Assembly (NCBI GenBank): GCA_964415295.1
Contig: CAYPYN010000002.1
Span: 372,001-436,000, forward strand
DNA length: 64,000 bases
Direction of reading: 5' to 3'
Source of the DNA: SB21 sp964415295
Lineage (GTDB): Bacteria > CLD3 > SB21
Part shown: one piece after another, positions 27,411 to 36,368 of the stretch
How positions within the stretch are numbered: position 1 is the stretch's first letter
Layout of the letters: the number at the start of each line of letters is the position of its first letter
Made by a program: the position numbers and the translations under genes
The notes under the pieces: generated by a model
What the model saw: the letters and a program-made list of their open reading frames with translations, nothing else
What the model was told of the DNA's origin: nothing
The model's database searches: none

Positions 27411-28127
27411 ATGTACCGATCCTTAGTCATCACTGCACTTTCTGTTCTGTTTACAACCGGCTTTTCCCTCAATCGGAAAGAGAAAGTCTCGCGGCTCGAA
27501 ACGAAAGCCTTTGACCGGAAGACCGGAGCATGGCTGTATACGGAAGAACGCCTCCAAACGGACAAAGGGAACCGCCCGGGCGTATGGCATTTCACTTATA
27601 CCGACGAAAAGGGACGCCCCATCGTAAAACGTTCCGTGAATTTTGAGAAAGATATCCTGAAACCGGATTTCCGTCTGGAAGACCTGCGCAACGGTTACCG
27701 CGAAGGAGCGGAATTCATGGGGAGCACTATCCGGGTCTTCAGCGGCGGATCACCGGATGATCCGTTTGAAGAAAAACTGCTGGCCGTGCCCGAACCTGCG
27801 GTCATTGATGCCGGATTCAACTTCTTTGTGGAAAAGAACTGGGACCGGATTATGTCGGGCGAAGTATTGGCTTTCAATTTTATAGCGCCCAGCCAGCTGG
27901 ACTATTTCTCCCTTCGGGTCTACAAGACAGGTGAGACCGTTATCCAGGGACGACCGGCCGTCCTGCTGAATATGGATGTGGACAATTTTTTCGTGCGATT
28001 ATTCGTCGAAGCCATCCACATGACCTACGACAAGGATACACGGCGGCTTATGGTGTACGACGGCATTTCCAATATTTATAATAACGACGGAAAGAGCCAT
28101 AAAGTTAAAATGGAATTCAAATACTAG
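27411..28127 (+). CDS. Exported hypothetical protein of the lipid cluster
   Basis: A 238-residue protein with a signal peptide (LVITALSVLFTTGFSL). The rest is soluble and looks beta-rich, with alternating strands such as GVWHFTYTDEKGRPIVKRSV and VYKTGETVIQGRPAVLLNMD, and it ends VKMEFKY. This layout is reminiscent of DUF3108/LolA-like lipid-handling folds, but I cannot confirm a family. The ATG at 27411 has GAGAGG upstream; a TTG six bases earlier is a weaker alternative. It lies between the first methyltransferase and the flavin oxidoreductase, so a periplasmic lipid-binding role is a guess. Confidence 0.6.
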   Translation: MYRSLVITALSVLFTTGFSLNRKEKVSRLETKAFDRKTGAWLYTEERLQTDKGNRPGVWHFTYTDEKGRPIVKRSVNFEKDILKPDFRLEDLRNGYREGAEFMGSTIRVFSGGSPDDPFEEKLLAVPEPAVIDAGFNFFVEKNWDRIMSGEVLAFNFIAPSQLDYFSLRVYKTGETVIQGRPAVLLNMDVDNFFVRLFVEAIHMTYDKDTRRLMVYDGISNIYNNDGKSHKVKMEFKY

Positions 28128-28144
28128 TTTATCGGAATGGAAGC

Positions 28145-29401
28145 ATGAAAAGTTTAGCGATCATCGGTTCGGGCATCTCAGGCATGGGTTGCGCCTATTT
28201 CCTTCATAAGGAATACGGGATCACGATGTATGAACAAAACGACTACATCGGCGGACATACCAACACTGTAACTGTCGACGAAAACGGGCGTACGGTCTTC
28301 ATCGACACCGGTTTCATGGTGTACAACGATGTGACCTATCCCAATCTGATCCGCCTGTTCAATGAACTTGGCGTCGAGCAGATGAATACTTCGATGTCCT
28401 TCAGCGTACAGCATAAACCGAGCGGGCTGGAATATTGCGGGTCCGGATTTAACGGCCTTTTTGCTCAGAGAAAAAATATCCTGAACCCCAGATTTATCAG
28501 AATGCTCGCCAATATCCACCGATTCAATAGTACCTGCATCGAAGTTCTTGATGACGATCGTTATGCCGGCGTCACCGTAGAGGAATATGTGAACAAAAAG
28601 GGATTCGGAGAGGATTTCCTTTATCAATACCTTATTCCCATGAGTTCAGCCGTGTGGTCCACGCCGCCCGACCGCATGCTCTCGTTCCCGGCCGCCGCGC
28701 TGATCCGCTTTTTTTATAATCACGGCTTCCTGGGGCTTCATTCGCAGCATCAGTGGAAAACGCTGGTACGGGGAAGTCAGTCTTACCGGGAAAAACTGGT
28801 CGCACCTTTTAGAGACAGGATCTTCATTAATCGGGGCGCCGTGGAAGTATCCCGAAATGCTCAAGGCAAGGCCGTCGTTACGGACATTCACGGCGTCAAG
28901 ACCGAATACGACAAGGTCATCATAGCGGGCCATGCCGACCAGGCCTTGAAACTACTGAAGGAGCCGACGAACGACGAATCCCGACTTCTGAAAGAATTCC
29001 ACTATCAAAGGAATATCGCTACGCTTCATACCGATGCATCCCTGATGCCGAAAATCCGACGCGCCTGGTCTTCCTGGAATTATCGAATCGGCAAGGACGG
29101 CCAACCCTCGACGATTTATTACATGAACAGCCTCCAAAAAGTATCCGATCGCACCGATTATTTCATTTCAATCAACGGAGCCGACGATATGGCACCGGAA
29201 CGAATCATACGTCGGATAAACTATGACCATCCGCTGTTTTCCGTTGCAGCCGTCAAGGCGCAAAAGGAACTGCCGGCATTGAACGTTCAGGGACCGATAT
29301 ATTTTTGCGGAAGCTATTTTAAGTACGGGTTCCATGAAGATGCGTTTACCTCAGGACTGGAACTGAGCCGGCAACTCAGCAACGGGAGAATATGGGAATG
29401 A
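28145..29401 (+). CDS. FAD-dependent amine-oxidase-like oxidoreductase
   Basis: A 418-residue flavoprotein. The dinucleotide-binding loop IGSGISGMGCAYFL is at residues 6-19, followed by YEQNDYIGGHTNT, the usual NAD(P)-binding Rossmann/amine oxidase start, and by FIDTGFMVYND. A C-terminal CGSYFKYGFHEDAF segment closes the FAD site. Proteins of this type are regularly paired with DUF1365 and CFA synthase genes. They have been proposed to act on acyl chains rather than amines. It overlaps the DUF1365 gene by 10 bases, so the two are coupled. Confidence 0.85.
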   Translation: MKSLAIIGSGISGMGCAYFLHKEYGITMYEQNDYIGGHTNTVTVDENGRTVFIDTGFMVYNDVTYPNLIRLFNELGVEQMNTSMSFSVQHKPSGLEYCGSGFNGLFAQRKNILNPRFIRMLANIHRFNSTCIEVLDDDRYAGVTVEEYVNKKGFGEDFLYQYLIPMSSAVWSTPPDRMLSFPAAALIRFFYNHGFLGLHSQHQWKTLVRGSQSYREKLVAPFRDRIFINRGAVEVSRNAQGKAVVTDIHGVKTEYDKVIIAGHADQALKLLKEPTNDESRLLKEFHYQRNIATLHTDASLMPKIRRAWSSWNYRIGKDGQPSTIYYMNSLQKVSDRTDYFISINGADDMAPERIIRRINYDHPLFSVAAVKAQKELPALNVQGPIYFCGSYFKYGFHEDAFTSGLELSRQLSNGRIWE

Positions 29402-30174
29402 ACTCCTGTCTGTACGAATGCTCCGTCATGCATCACCGTCTGGAGCCTGTCCGCCATCGCTTTGCCTATAAGCTTTTCCTTTTCTACCTCGATCTCGATG
29501 AGATCGACGGGCTGTCGGAAAGGATGTACTTGCTGAGCCGAAATCGATTCAATCTATTCACTTTCCGTGACCGCGATCACTGGCCCTTGTCCGGCGGACA
29601 TCCGAAAGAACGCCTGCTTTCTTTTCTGAAAGCCAATGGCGTGGACGGCTCCGTTCTGAGCATACGCCTCTTGACCCACGCGGCCGTCTTCGGATACGCA
29701 TTCAATCCGGTTTCTTTTTATTTCTGTTTCGACCGGGATGAACGCCCGGTATGCGCCGTGGCCGAGGTCGGTAATACATTTGGGGAGCAGAAGTTATTCT
29801 ATTTCGGACCTGAAGATTTTCAAGGAGGAGCGTTTTTGGCCCGGGCAACCAAATATTTTTATGTATCGCCTTTTATCGACATGGATGCGGATTTTGAGTT
29901 TGATCTTGCCATTCCACGGGAAGACATGATGATCCGGATCAACGATCTTCGGGATGGACGCACATTTTTCCTTAGTTCTCTGATCGGTAAACGAAAATCC
30001 TTGAACGACCGTACGTTGTTCTGGTATTCGATCCGGTTTCCGCTGATAACTCTGATGGTCATCTTCCGGATTCATTGGCAGGCGCTTCGTCTGTTTTTGA
30101 AAAAACTGCCTTATCATAAAAAAGAACATTTTCAGGAATTACAACGCGAGGTACTCTATGGAAAGCACGCTTAG
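29392..30174 (+). CDS. DUF1365 family protein
   Basis: A 260-residue protein opening with SCLYECSVMHHRLEPVRHRF and containing FLDLDEI-like, AFNPVSFYFC and VGNTFGEQ segments that are typical of DUF1365. No catalytic residues are established for the family. It overlaps the upstream flavoprotein by 10 bases and the downstream CFA synthase by 17 bases, the tightest packing in the cluster. The GGGAG just upstream supports the ATG at 29392; a second ATG at 29398 cannot be excluded. A role in the same acyl modification step as its two neighbours is likely. Confidence 0.88.
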   Translation: MGMNSCLYECSVMHHRLEPVRHRFAYKLFLFYLDLDEIDGLSERMYLLSRNRFNLFTFRDRDHWPLSGGHPKERLLSFLKANGVDGSVLSIRLLTHAAVFGYAFNPVSFYFCFDRDERPVCAVAEVGNTFGEQKLFYFGPEDFQGGAFLARATKYFYVSPFIDMDADFEFDLAIPREDMMIRINDLRDGRTFFLSSLIGKRKSLNDRTLFWYSIRFPLITLMVIFRIHWQALRLFLKKLPYHKKEHFQELQREVLYGKHA

Positions 30175-31420
30175 CGCTGTCGGTTTGCGCGCACGTACAA
30201 ACCAAAATACATACCGATGGCAGAGGGCTCTGGTCATGCGTCTTCTCGGTCAAATGGAAAAAGGGACTATGACCGTGACGATGCCGGACGGTGAGCGGAT
30301 GGTTCTGGGAGATCCGTCGGCCGATTTGAAAGCCGACATGAGGATCCTTAATCCGGTCTTTTTCAAGAAGTGCATGGTTTACGGGGACATCGGATTCGGA
30401 GAGTCTTACGTCGATGGGGATTGGGATACGCAAAGTATTACCAATGTGATCCGGTGGTTCATACTCAATATTGAGAATAGTCCGGCCATCTCCGGATCCC
30501 GGCGCCGCTTCGCGCCCGTCAATTGGCTCAAAACATTGAACCGCTTCTACCACCGTTCGCGGGAGAACACCCTGCGCATTGCGCGGCGGAACATTTCCGA
30601 ACATTACGACCTGAGTAACGATTTCTTCAAGCTATTCCTCGATCCGAGTATGACCTATTCGTCCGCCTATTTTTCAGGACCCGATCTCACACTGGAGCAG
30701 GCTCAGACAGAGAAATACGACCGCCTGTGCCGCCAATTGAATATCAAGCCGTCCGATCATGTTTTGGAGATCGGCAGCGGCTGGGGCGGCTTTGCCGTTC
30801 ACGCGGCCAGGCATTACGGATGCAAAGTGACCACCGTGACGATTTCAGAAGAACAATTCCGATACGCCAAAGATCGATTTGAAAAAGAAAATTTGTCGGA
30901 TCGGATCAACATCCTGCTGACGGACTACCGTCATCTCAGCGGACAATTCGATAAAATCGTTTCCATCGAGATGCTCGAGGCGGTCGGCCACCGGTATCTT
31001 AAAACCTATTTTTCAAAATGCCATGCGCTTCTGAAAAAGGACGGCCTGTTGGGTTTGCAGGTGATCACCTGCCCCGATTCGCGTTATGAAAGCCTCAGAA
31101 AAAACGTGGACTGGATACAAAAACATATATTTCCGGGCTCCCTGCTCCCGTCCCTCGGGGCCATGCATCGGGCCATCAACAAAACCGGCGAGCTGTCTCT
31201 GATCGATCTGAAAGACCTCGGCGCCCATTACGCCAAAACCCTGGCTCTCTGGCGCGGGAATTTCAACCGGAACGAGAAGCAAATCCTTGAATTGGGATTT
31301 GACCGGCGATTTATGCGAAAATGGAATTACTATTTGAGTTATTGCGAAGCCGCCTTCTTTATGCGTAATATTAGCGTCGTACAACTGATTTACAGCCGAC
31401 CCAATAATCTGTCTTATTAA
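30158..31420 (+). CDS. Cyclopropane-fatty-acyl-phospholipid synthase family methyltransferase
   Basis: A 420-residue protein with all main parts of CFA synthases: an N-terminal lipid-binding region, ISEHYDLSNDFFKLFLD, the SAM motif LEIGSGWGGFAVHAA, SIEMLEAVGHRYLKTYF with the active-site Glu and His, and AHYAKTLALWRGNF with the conserved Tyr. The usual YSCAY motif is YSSAY here, so the cysteine near the bicarbonate site of E. coli Cfa is serine. The enzyme would add a methylene or methyl group from SAM to an unsaturated phospholipid chain. Given its neighbours, the product may be further oxidised or reduced rather than left as a simple cyclopropane. Confidence 0.9.
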   Translation: MESTLSAVGLRARTNQNTYRWQRALVMRLLGQMEKGTMTVTMPDGERMVLGDPSADLKADMRILNPVFFKKCMVYGDIGFGESYVDGDWDTQSITNVIRWFILNIENSPAISGSRRRFAPVNWLKTLNRFYHRSRENTLRIARRNISEHYDLSNDFFKLFLDPSMTYSSAYFSGPDLTLEQAQTEKYDRLCRQLNIKPSDHVLEIGSGWGGFAVHAARHYGCKVTTVTISEEQFRYAKDRFEKENLSDRINILLTDYRHLSGQFDKIVSIEMLEAVGHRYLKTYFSKCHALLKKDGLLGLQVITCPDSRYESLRKNVDWIQKHIFPGSLLPSLGAMHRAINKTGELSLIDLKDLGAHYAKTLALWRGNFNRNEKQILELGFDRRFMRKWNYYLSYCEAAFFMRNISVVQLIYSRPNNLSY

Positions 31421-31423
31421 ACT

Positions 31424-31897
31424 ATGTTCGTTACCGATTTCTTCCGACGCACTGTCGCACAACCGCTCATGAACCTATTGAAACAGGGTATCACGCCGGA
31501 TAAACTGGCCCTGAGCGTAGGTTTGGGCGTCAGTCTTGGGATATTTCCGGTGATCGGTGCGACTACAATTTTGTGCACGCTTTTCGGCTTTGCCTTCCGC
31601 GTCAATCAGGCGGCGATCCAATTGATCAACTATTTTATCTACCCTCTTCAACTGGCCTTATTTATTCCATTTTTTGAACTCGGCGCCTGGCTTTTCGGCA
31701 CGGAACCGCTTCCCTTCTCTATCGAACAGATATTCTCGATGCTGCAATCGGATACGCTTATGACCATTCAGGCTTTGTGGTGGGCCAATTTGAGGGCCGT
31801 TGCCGCGTGGATGCTCGTCGGTCCGGCTTTGACCTACATTATTTACCGCATACTGACGCCTGTTTTTGCGAGGTGGGCGCCGGATACCTCTTCTTGA
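31424..31897 (+). CDS. DUF2062 family membrane protein
   Basis: A 157-residue protein with an N-terminal amphipathic region, then LALSVGLGVSLGIFPVIG, the glycine-rich core of DUF2062. Two or three further hydrophobic segments follow (IQLINYFIYPLQLALFIPFF and AAWMLVGPALTYIIYRI). It starts 3 bases after the CFA synthase stop and closes the lipid cluster. DUF2062 is often found beside glycosyltransferases or lipid genes, with no known activity. Confidence 0.8.
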   Translation: MFVTDFFRRTVAQPLMNLLKQGITPDKLALSVGLGVSLGIFPVIGATTILCTLFGFAFRVNQAAIQLINYFIYPLQLALFIPFFELGAWLFGTEPLPFSIEQIFSMLQSDTLMTIQALWWANLRAVAAWMLVGPALTYIIYRILTPVFARWAPDTSS

Positions 31898-31922
31898 CTT
31901 TATTGGCGGGCGCTTCTATATT
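31894..31922 (+). promoter_or_regulatory. Sigma-70-type promoter for the GWxTD gene
   Basis: TTGACT at 31894-31899 and TATATT at 31917-31922 are separated by exactly 17 bases, each 5/6 to consensus. The -35 overlaps the end of the DUF2062 gene. Transcription would start near 31929 and give a leader of about 68 bases that contains the hairpin at 31954-31979. Confidence 0.65.
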
Positions 31923-31953
31923 GAAATAATTTCATCGGGCCTTTATCAGCACA

Positions 31954-31979
31954 GCGAAGAAAAAGCTTCTTCGCTTTTT
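31954..31979 (+). terminator. Intrinsic terminator hairpin in the GWxTD gene leader
   Basis: GCGAAGAA (31954-31961) pairs perfectly with TTCTTCGC (31967-31974) across a 5-base loop, followed by TTTTT. It ends 17 bases before the ATG at 31997 and lies downstream of the promoter at 31894. It may end read-through from the lipid cluster, or attenuate the GWxTD transcript itself. Confidence 0.65.
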
Positions 31980-31996
31980 GCGTTTTATCGGAATAT

Positions 31997-34021
31997 ATGC
32001 AAACCGGACAAATCATCATTACGATCTGCTGTCTTTGCCTGCTCGTTCCGGAAGCGCAGGCACACGACGGCGCCGGTTCACCGGCCGACCCGACTAATAC
32101 CACGATCGATTCCCTCGGCAAGGTACCGACCTCCTCTCCATATTACGCTATAGCCCAGCAGCGCATGGCAGAACTGTATCTGTCAAAAAATACCGTTAAA
32201 GACAGGAAAAAGGCCGTGGAGTTGATCCAGAAAGCGCTTACCCTCCAGCCCAAGAATCCTGATTTCCAACTGACCCACATTCGGATCCTCTACGAGCAAG
32301 GCTTCTATCGGACGGCCAATGAGCACTGCGACCGCCTGCTGGCAATACCGCAGCGACCCAAGCAATCCTATCCGTCGCAGTTTGCCGAAGCTTATTTTTA
32401 TAAAGGACTGGTTGCGGAACGATCCGCAATGAAATACAAGGATATGATCAGCGTGATCGATGAGGACAATTTTGTCTCCCTGGCCAATTACGGAGAGGAA
32501 GACCTTAAAACGGCCGCGCAGTGGTACGAGAAAGCGATCCAGCTCAACGCTTCGCACCGCGATGCCTTGTTCCATCTCGGACTTCTGTATTACGAGATCC
32601 GCAGTTATGACAAGATGCAGAGACTGTTTGAACACATACTCTCCCACAATCCTCAGGACAAGGATGCCTACGCCTTTGCCGCTTTGGCGTGTTTCTATGG
32701 AGGAAATTACGAACTGGCGCAGAATTATTACCAGATGGCAATGAATTTTATGCCGGAAGATGAGCTTACGGAGTTCAACTACATCGGATACATCGTAGCA
32801 CCATCGGACCAGGAGCGTTACCAATCGGGCGCCTCCGCTCCGTCCAAAGCCGCCGAGTTTCAAAACAGTTTCTGGAAACGGAAGGACCCGATGTATCTCA
32901 CGAGTTACAACGAGAGACTGCTGGAACACTACAACCGCATGACCTACGCTCAGCTGCGGTTCAGCGTTCCGCGGATGCATATCGCAGGATGGAAGACGGA
33001 CCGCGGGATGATCTATATCCGTTACGGGAAGCCCGTGCTGCAGTACAAGACCCAGCCGGACGAAAGAAAACTGGGCGGCAGCGAAACATGGGTATATCCG
33101 CAATTCTCGTTCACGTTTGACGACGAATACGCCAGCGGGAATTTCCTCATGGATCAATCCTCGTACATCGCTTCGCGTTCCGCCTATCAGACCCGGGAAG
33201 AGGCCTTTGAACTCCCGCCGGAAAGGACATTTGAGATGCAGGCGCACATTTATCAGTTCAAAGGCTCCGGTGGAAGTACGCGCGTGCGCGCGTATTTTCA
33301 GGCATTCGTTAACGGCATCGAGCCGCAGCAGGATATCATGCCGATGGACGCGGAAGCGGACTGCGGCCTCTTTTTCCTGGACGACAAAGCCAATATCGTG
33401 CATGAATCACGGAAACGGATCGCGTTGAACCAACGGCATATTTTCGATAAGAAATTTGTCAGCTATGTCGATCTGGACCGCCTGCCGACGCGCGCAGCCG
33501 GCGCCCGCCGTTATTCATTTGAACTCATGACCGTGGGAGATCACCGCATGGCCGTTTCACGCGACTCGGTCCGGCTTCGTGACTTTTCCGCAGACCGGCT
33601 GATGCTCAGCGATGTGATCGTAGCCTCCTCCATCACCGAAACGTCTGATCTCAGGATCGTTCCGAATTTTACGAATACGTTTTCCCGCACAGAGAATCTG
33701 TTCCTATATTTTGAGTTGTATAATCTTCTGCTGGATAATGAGTCCCGTGGCCATTACAAGGTCAGCGCAAACATCAGGCGCCGCGGCGGGCGGGGGTTGT
33801 CGGGGGTTGTCGTGAGTCTTTTCAAAGACGACAAACGCAGCCAGATCGGTTCCGCATTTGAAATTACAAGCTATTCACGGGACGACCGTTATTACTTCGG
33901 GCTCGATCTCTCAGATATCCCGGCCGGAGAATACGAACTTCAATTACAGATCAAGGACATCATCGCTAATATTTCTGTAGAACAAATCCTGCCGGTCAGA
34001 GTTGTGGAAAATTCCAAATGA
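31997..34021 (+). CDS. Exported GWxTD domain protein with N-terminal TPR repeats
   Basis: A 674-residue protein with a signal peptide (IIITICCLCLLVPEAQA). TPR-like helices follow (about residues 50-260, e.g. AVELIQKALTLQPKNPDF and AAQWYEKAIQLNASHRDAL). The GWxTD signature appears as GWKTDRGMIYIRYGKP near residue 330, and a beta-rich C-terminal region follows. GWxTD proteins are known from Ignavibacteria, Acidobacteria and relatives as exported proteins of unknown role; the TPR part suggests partner binding. It overlaps no neighbour but has its own promoter, and its leader contains a terminator. Confidence 0.8.
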   Translation: MQTGQIIITICCLCLLVPEAQAHDGAGSPADPTNTTIDSLGKVPTSSPYYAIAQQRMAELYLSKNTVKDRKKAVELIQKALTLQPKNPDFQLTHIRILYEQGFYRTANEHCDRLLAIPQRPKQSYPSQFAEAYFYKGLVAERSAMKYKDMISVIDEDNFVSLANYGEEDLKTAAQWYEKAIQLNASHRDALFHLGLLYYEIRSYDKMQRLFEHILSHNPQDKDAYAFAALACFYGGNYELAQNYYQMAMNFMPEDELTEFNYIGYIVAPSDQERYQSGASAPSKAAEFQNSFWKRKDPMYLTSYNERLLEHYNRMTYAQLRFSVPRMHIAGWKTDRGMIYIRYGKPVLQYKTQPDERKLGGSETWVYPQFSFTFDDEYASGNFLMDQSSYIASRSAYQTREEAFELPPERTFEMQAHIYQFKGSGGSTRVRAYFQAFVNGIEPQQDIMPMDAEADCGLFFLDDKANIVHESRKRIALNQRHIFDKKFVSYVDLDRLPTRAAGARRYSFELMTVGDHRMAVSRDSVRLRDFSADRLMLSDVIVASSITETSDLRIVPNFTNTFSRTENLFLYFELYNLLLDNESRGHYKVSANIRRRGGRGLSGVVVSLFKDDKRSQIGSAFEITSYSRDDRYYFGLDLSDIPAGEYELQLQIKDIIANISVEQILPVRVVENSK

Positions 34022-34028
34022 TACGTAT

Positions 34029-34289
34029 ATGATACGGAACACGATCCTTATCGAAATATTTTCCAAACCCGATTGCCATCTGTGCGAAGTGGCCAAAGAG
34101 GTGATTAAGGATATGAAAGGCGAGTTCGAAATGGATATTCGTGAAACGAATATTGAAGAGAATGAGGAATTGTTACAAAAACACCGCTACGATATCCCTG
34201 TGGTTATGATCAACGGGCGCAAGGCATTCAAACACCGTGTGGATCCGGATCAATTGCGGAAACGCCTGACAAGGGAAAGCCGTTCTTAA
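34029..34289 (+). CDS. Glutaredoxin-like (DUF836) thioredoxin-fold protein
   Basis: An 86-residue protein from the ATG at 34029. The active site is CHLC in FSKPDCHLCEVAK, a typical CxxC of the DUF836/glutaredoxin-like group. The cis-proline is in YDIPVVMINGRK. It probably acts as a cytoplasmic thiol reductant or redox partner. An ATG at 34002 would overlap the GWxTD gene by 20 bases and add nothing conserved. Its stop lies 6 bases from the convergent permease stop. Confidence 0.8.
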   Translation: MIRNTILIEIFSKPDCHLCEVAKEVIKDMKGEFEMDIRETNIEENEELLQKHRYDIPVVMINGRKAFKHRVDPDQLRKRLTRESRS

Positions 34290-34295
34290 ACCTGT

Positions 34296-35507
34296 TTACT
34301 CGTACCGCAAGGCTTCAATCGGGTTGAGTGAAGCGGCTTTTCGCGCAGGATAAAATCCGAAGAATATCCCTATCGCGGCGGCAAATCCCATAGATACAAA
34401 TATCGATGAAGCGCTGATCGACACCGACCAACTCGTAAACGTTTCCACCATTTGGCCGGTTACCACACCCAGGATCAATCCGATCAACCCTCCCATTAAG
34501 CTCAGCACGATCGCCTCAACGAGGAACTGAAGAAGAATATCCTGTTCCGTGGCGCCGATGGCCATACGGATACCGATCTCGCGCGTGCGTTCCGTTACGG
34601 ATACGAGCATGATATTCATGATGCCGATGCCTCCGACCACCAGCGAGATCGACGCCACAATGATCATAAGAAGCGATACGGTTTTTGAAATCGATTTGGC
34701 AATTTCGTTGACCTGCTCCTGCGTACGGATCGTAAAATCATCATCCCCCCATTGAGGAATGCGGTGCTGGGTTCGTATGATCTGGCGGATCTCTTCGATG
34801 GCCGCCGGCATATCCTGACTGGTGCGGATCGATACGTAGATATAATCGATGCTCTGATTGGCAATGATCCTTTTCTTGAAAGTCGTGAATGGGATAATGA
34901 TGATGTCGTCCTGATCCTGTCCGGAGGCCAGTTGCCCTTTGGACTCCAGTACGCCTGCGATCCGGAAGGGAATATTCTGTATGCGGACGATCTCGCCCGT
35001 GGGATCAGAGGAACCAAAAAGGTTAAAGGCCACCGTTGAACCTAACACGCAGATCTTATTTCCGGAGCGGTAATCCTGATCCGTAAACATAGTACCGTAT
35101 CTGAACCCCCAGTTGCGGATCGTAGGAAAGCTCGTATTAACGCCAAAGACCTGGCTGCCCCAGTTGCGTTCCGCGGTAACAACGCTGGTGACCACGCGAA
35201 TGACAGGCGTCTGGGCCGTAACCAGATCGCATTCCTTCAGGATCGCCTCGCCGTCTTCCGCCTCCAATTCCGTCAATGATCGAATGCGAATACCGCCGGC
35301 CGTCACACCGCCCGGACGGATGGTGATCATATTAGTGCCGAAGGCTGCCGTCTGATTGTCGATCTCCTGCTGGGCGCCGGCGCCGACACCGGTCATGGCA
35401 ATGATCGATCCAACACCGATGACGATGCCCAGCATCGTCAATGCCGAACGCATCTTGTTTCGTTTCAGCGCATTATACGCGACTTTGAGAATATTCATGT
35501 AGTTCAT
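34296..35507 (-). CDS. MacB-type ABC transporter permease
   Basis: A 403-residue permease with one N-terminal membrane helix (SALTMLGIVIGVGSIIAM), a periplasmic MacB_PCD region, and three C-terminal helices with the FtsX-type VTERTREIGIRMAIGAT motif. It is the membrane half of a tripartite exporter; the ATPase is a separate gene (35547), as in many non-enterobacterial systems. ATG at 35507 is chosen; a TTG six bases upstream and an ATG nine bases downstream are alternatives. The cargo could be a macrolide-like compound, a peptide or a lipoprotein. Confidence 0.9.
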   Translation of the reverse strand: MNYMNILKVAYNALKRNKMRSALTMLGIVIGVGSIIAMTGVGAGAQQEIDNQTAAFGTNMITIRPGGVTAGGIRIRSLTELEAEDGEAILKECDLVTAQTPVIRVVTSVVTAERNWGSQVFGVNTSFPTIRNWGFRYGTMFTDQDYRSGNKICVLGSTVAFNLFGSSDPTGEIVRIQNIPFRIAGVLESKGQLASGQDQDDIIIIPFTTFKKRIIANQSIDYIYVSIRTSQDMPAAIEEIRQIIRTQHRIPQWGDDDFTIRTQEQVNEIAKSISKTVSLLMIIVASISLVVGGIGIMNIMLVSVTERTREIGIRMAIGATEQDILLQFLVEAIVLSLMGGLIGLILGVVTGQMVETFTSWSVSISASSIFVSMGFAAAIGIFFGFYPARKAASLNPIEALRYE

Positions 35508-35546
35508 GACCAAAACCTATTTTTGAGCGTCACCATTTTCCTCGCT

Positions 35547-36344
35547 TCATGCATTGTCAACAATGGAGGTAGCCAGCACCCTTTTCATTTCTTCTTCCGG
35601 ATTAAGGCGGGTTTCAACCATAAAATCCTTGATGATCCTTCCGTCGCGGAAGACTACGTTCCGCCGGGCGTACTGGGCAATATCGTTTTCATGCGTGACC
35701 AGTACGATCGTAATGCCTTCGTTATTCAGACGTTGAAAAATAGCCATGATCTCGATGCTTGTTTTGCTGTCGAGATTACCGGTAGGTTCGTCCGCAAGGA
35801 TCATAGACGGTTTGGTAGCCAGGGCGCGGGCGATAGCCACGCGCTGCTGCTGCCCGCCGGATAATTCGTTGGGTTTATGATCAAATCTTTTTTCGAGACC
35901 CACGGCCTTCAGCGCCTCCAGGGCCATCTCGCGCCTCTCTTTTGCATGCACACCCTGATACAAAAGCGGAAGTTCCACATTCTCCAAAGCACTTGTGCGG
36001 GACAACAAATTGAATCCCTGAAATACGAATCCGATCTTGCGGCTGCGGATATGCGCTTGATCTTTTTTGGTCATATGCGCCACGGAGATGCCGTCCAGCC
36101 AGTATTCCCCGGATGTCGGCGTGTCCAGACATCCGAGAACATTCATAAAAGTGGATTTACCGGAACCGGAAGCGCCCATGATCGCCACAAATTCGCTTGT
36201 TCGTATGTCGAGTGAGACGCCTCGCAACGCCTGCACATCGACATCGCCCATACGATACGTCTTTTTCAGATTTTTGACCGAGATCAGCGGTGCATCCGTA
36301 AGCTTCGGCTGAACATCGGCGGTAGTTTGAATCTCTGCGGACAT
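35547..36344 (-). CDS. MacB/LolD-type ABC transporter ATP-binding protein
   Basis: A 265-residue ATPase with Walker A GASGSGKST, signature LSGGQQQRVAIARAL, Walker B MILADEPTGNLD and switch histidine in LVTHEND. It belongs to the MacB/LolD/FtsE group that couples to MacB-type permeases. GGGAA precedes the ATG. It lies between the MacA-like and the MacB-like genes, 24 bases from the first and 39 from the second, within one operon running tolC-macA-ATPase-permease. Confidence 0.93.
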   Translation of the reverse strand: MSAEIQTTADVQPKLTDAPLISVKNLKKTYRMGDVDVQALRGVSLDIRTSEFVAIMGASGSGKSTFMNVLGCLDTPTSGEYWLDGISVAHMTKKDQAHIRSRKIGFVFQGFNLLSRTSALENVELPLLYQGVHAKERREMALEALKAVGLEKRFDHKPNELSGGQQQRVAIARALATKPSMILADEPTGNLDSKTSIEIMAIFQRLNNEGITIVLVTHENDIAQYARRNVVFRDGRIIKDFMVETRLNPEEEMKRVLATSIVDNA

Positions 36345-36368
36345 AATTCCCTTTCGTTGCCTGTGGTC

